Assembly (NCBI GenBank): GCA_016919605.1
Contig: JACXTQ010000276.1
Coordinates: 1 to 6,349, forward strand
Origin: Methylovulum sp.
GTDB lineage: Bacteria > Pseudomonadota > Gammaproteobacteria > Methylococcales > Methylomonadaceae
Length of the DNA: 6,349 bases
Direction: 5' to 3'
Below are positions 6,160 to 6,349 of this stretch, piece by piece. Below the pieces are notes generated by a model. That model saw only the letters and a program-made list of their open reading frames with translations. It was not told where the DNA came from and did not search any database. Position 1 is the stretch's first letter. Each line of letters opens with the position of its first letter. The translations under genes were made by a program, and so were the position numbers.

Positions 6160-6349
6160 ATGATGCACCACGCCACCCGCTTATCGCGGCATATTATTTT
6201 TTGGAGTTTGTTGGCGGTGGCGGTGGGCTTGACCGGCTTGCGGCTGGTGGTGGCGGGTGTAGGCCGTTACCAAATCGAATTGGCGGAGCATATCGGCCAA
6301 TTGGTCGGCGCACCCGTTACTATTGGCCATCTGAGCGCCAAATTGCGTG
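6160..6349 (+). CDS. yhdP: YhdP-family AsmA-like envelope protein, N-terminal fragment
   Basis: Only the first 63 codons are in the window; the gene runs off the right edge with no stop. The visible part has a short basic start (HHATRLSRH), one hydrophobic span at about residues 12-32, then a stretch ending in GAPVTIGHLSAKL. This matches the N-terminus of the very long YhdP/TIGR02099 proteins, which are anchored in the inner membrane and reach across the periplasm. In E. coli, YhdP acts with TamB and YdbH in moving phospholipids to the outer membrane. Position directly after rng is the usual gammaproteobacterial order and supports the call. Two ATGs (6160, 6163) are possible starts and neither has a clear ribosome site. 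The frame is open back to the rng stop, but without another ATG, GTG or TTG. Confidence 0.75.
   Translation, partial: MMHHATRLSRHIIFWSLLAVAVGLTGLRLVVAGVGRYQIELAEHIGQLVGAPVTIGHLSAKLR

Overview
The window looks like ordinary chromosomal housekeeping DNA from a gammaproteobacterium. All proteins read on the plus strand, and the long ones align almost colinearly with E. coli homologues recalled from memory (MoaB, PepN, RNase G). RNase G followed by a YhdP-type protein is the usual gammaproteobacterial order. A methanotroph-like (Methylococcales) source is possible, but nothing here proves it.

Layout. A small VOC/glyoxalase-fold protein (about 99-488) comes first. It is followed by an AT-rich gap with a stem-loop (514-535), a 10-bp inverted repeat (540-549 / 629-638) and a candidate -10 box (590-595). 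Then comes a tight three-gene cluster: moaB (654-1175), a DUF423 membrane protein (1175-1597) and pepN (1597-4245). Its junctions overlap by one base each, as in a translationally coupled operon. A 381-bp stretch without genes (4246-4626) follows. It is rich in inverted and direct repeats and lies directly upstream of rng (RNase G, 4627-6081). The window ends inside the start of a yhdP-like gene (from 6160), with a strong GC stem-loop between rng and yhdP.

How the genes relate. MoaB belongs to molybdopterin cofactor metabolism, DUF423 is an uncharacterised inner-membrane family, and PepN is the broad-specificity cytosolic zinc aminopeptidase. Their clustering is close but they share no obvious pathway. 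RNase G matures and turns over RNA, and YhdP is an AsmA-like envelope protein linked to lipid transport.

No mobile element, CRISPR array, rRNA, tRNA or defence system is visible. The part least explained by known features is the 4246-4626 intergenic region. It could be a structured 5' leader of rng, a small RNA, or a terminator followed by a promoter. I saw no convincing novel protein system.
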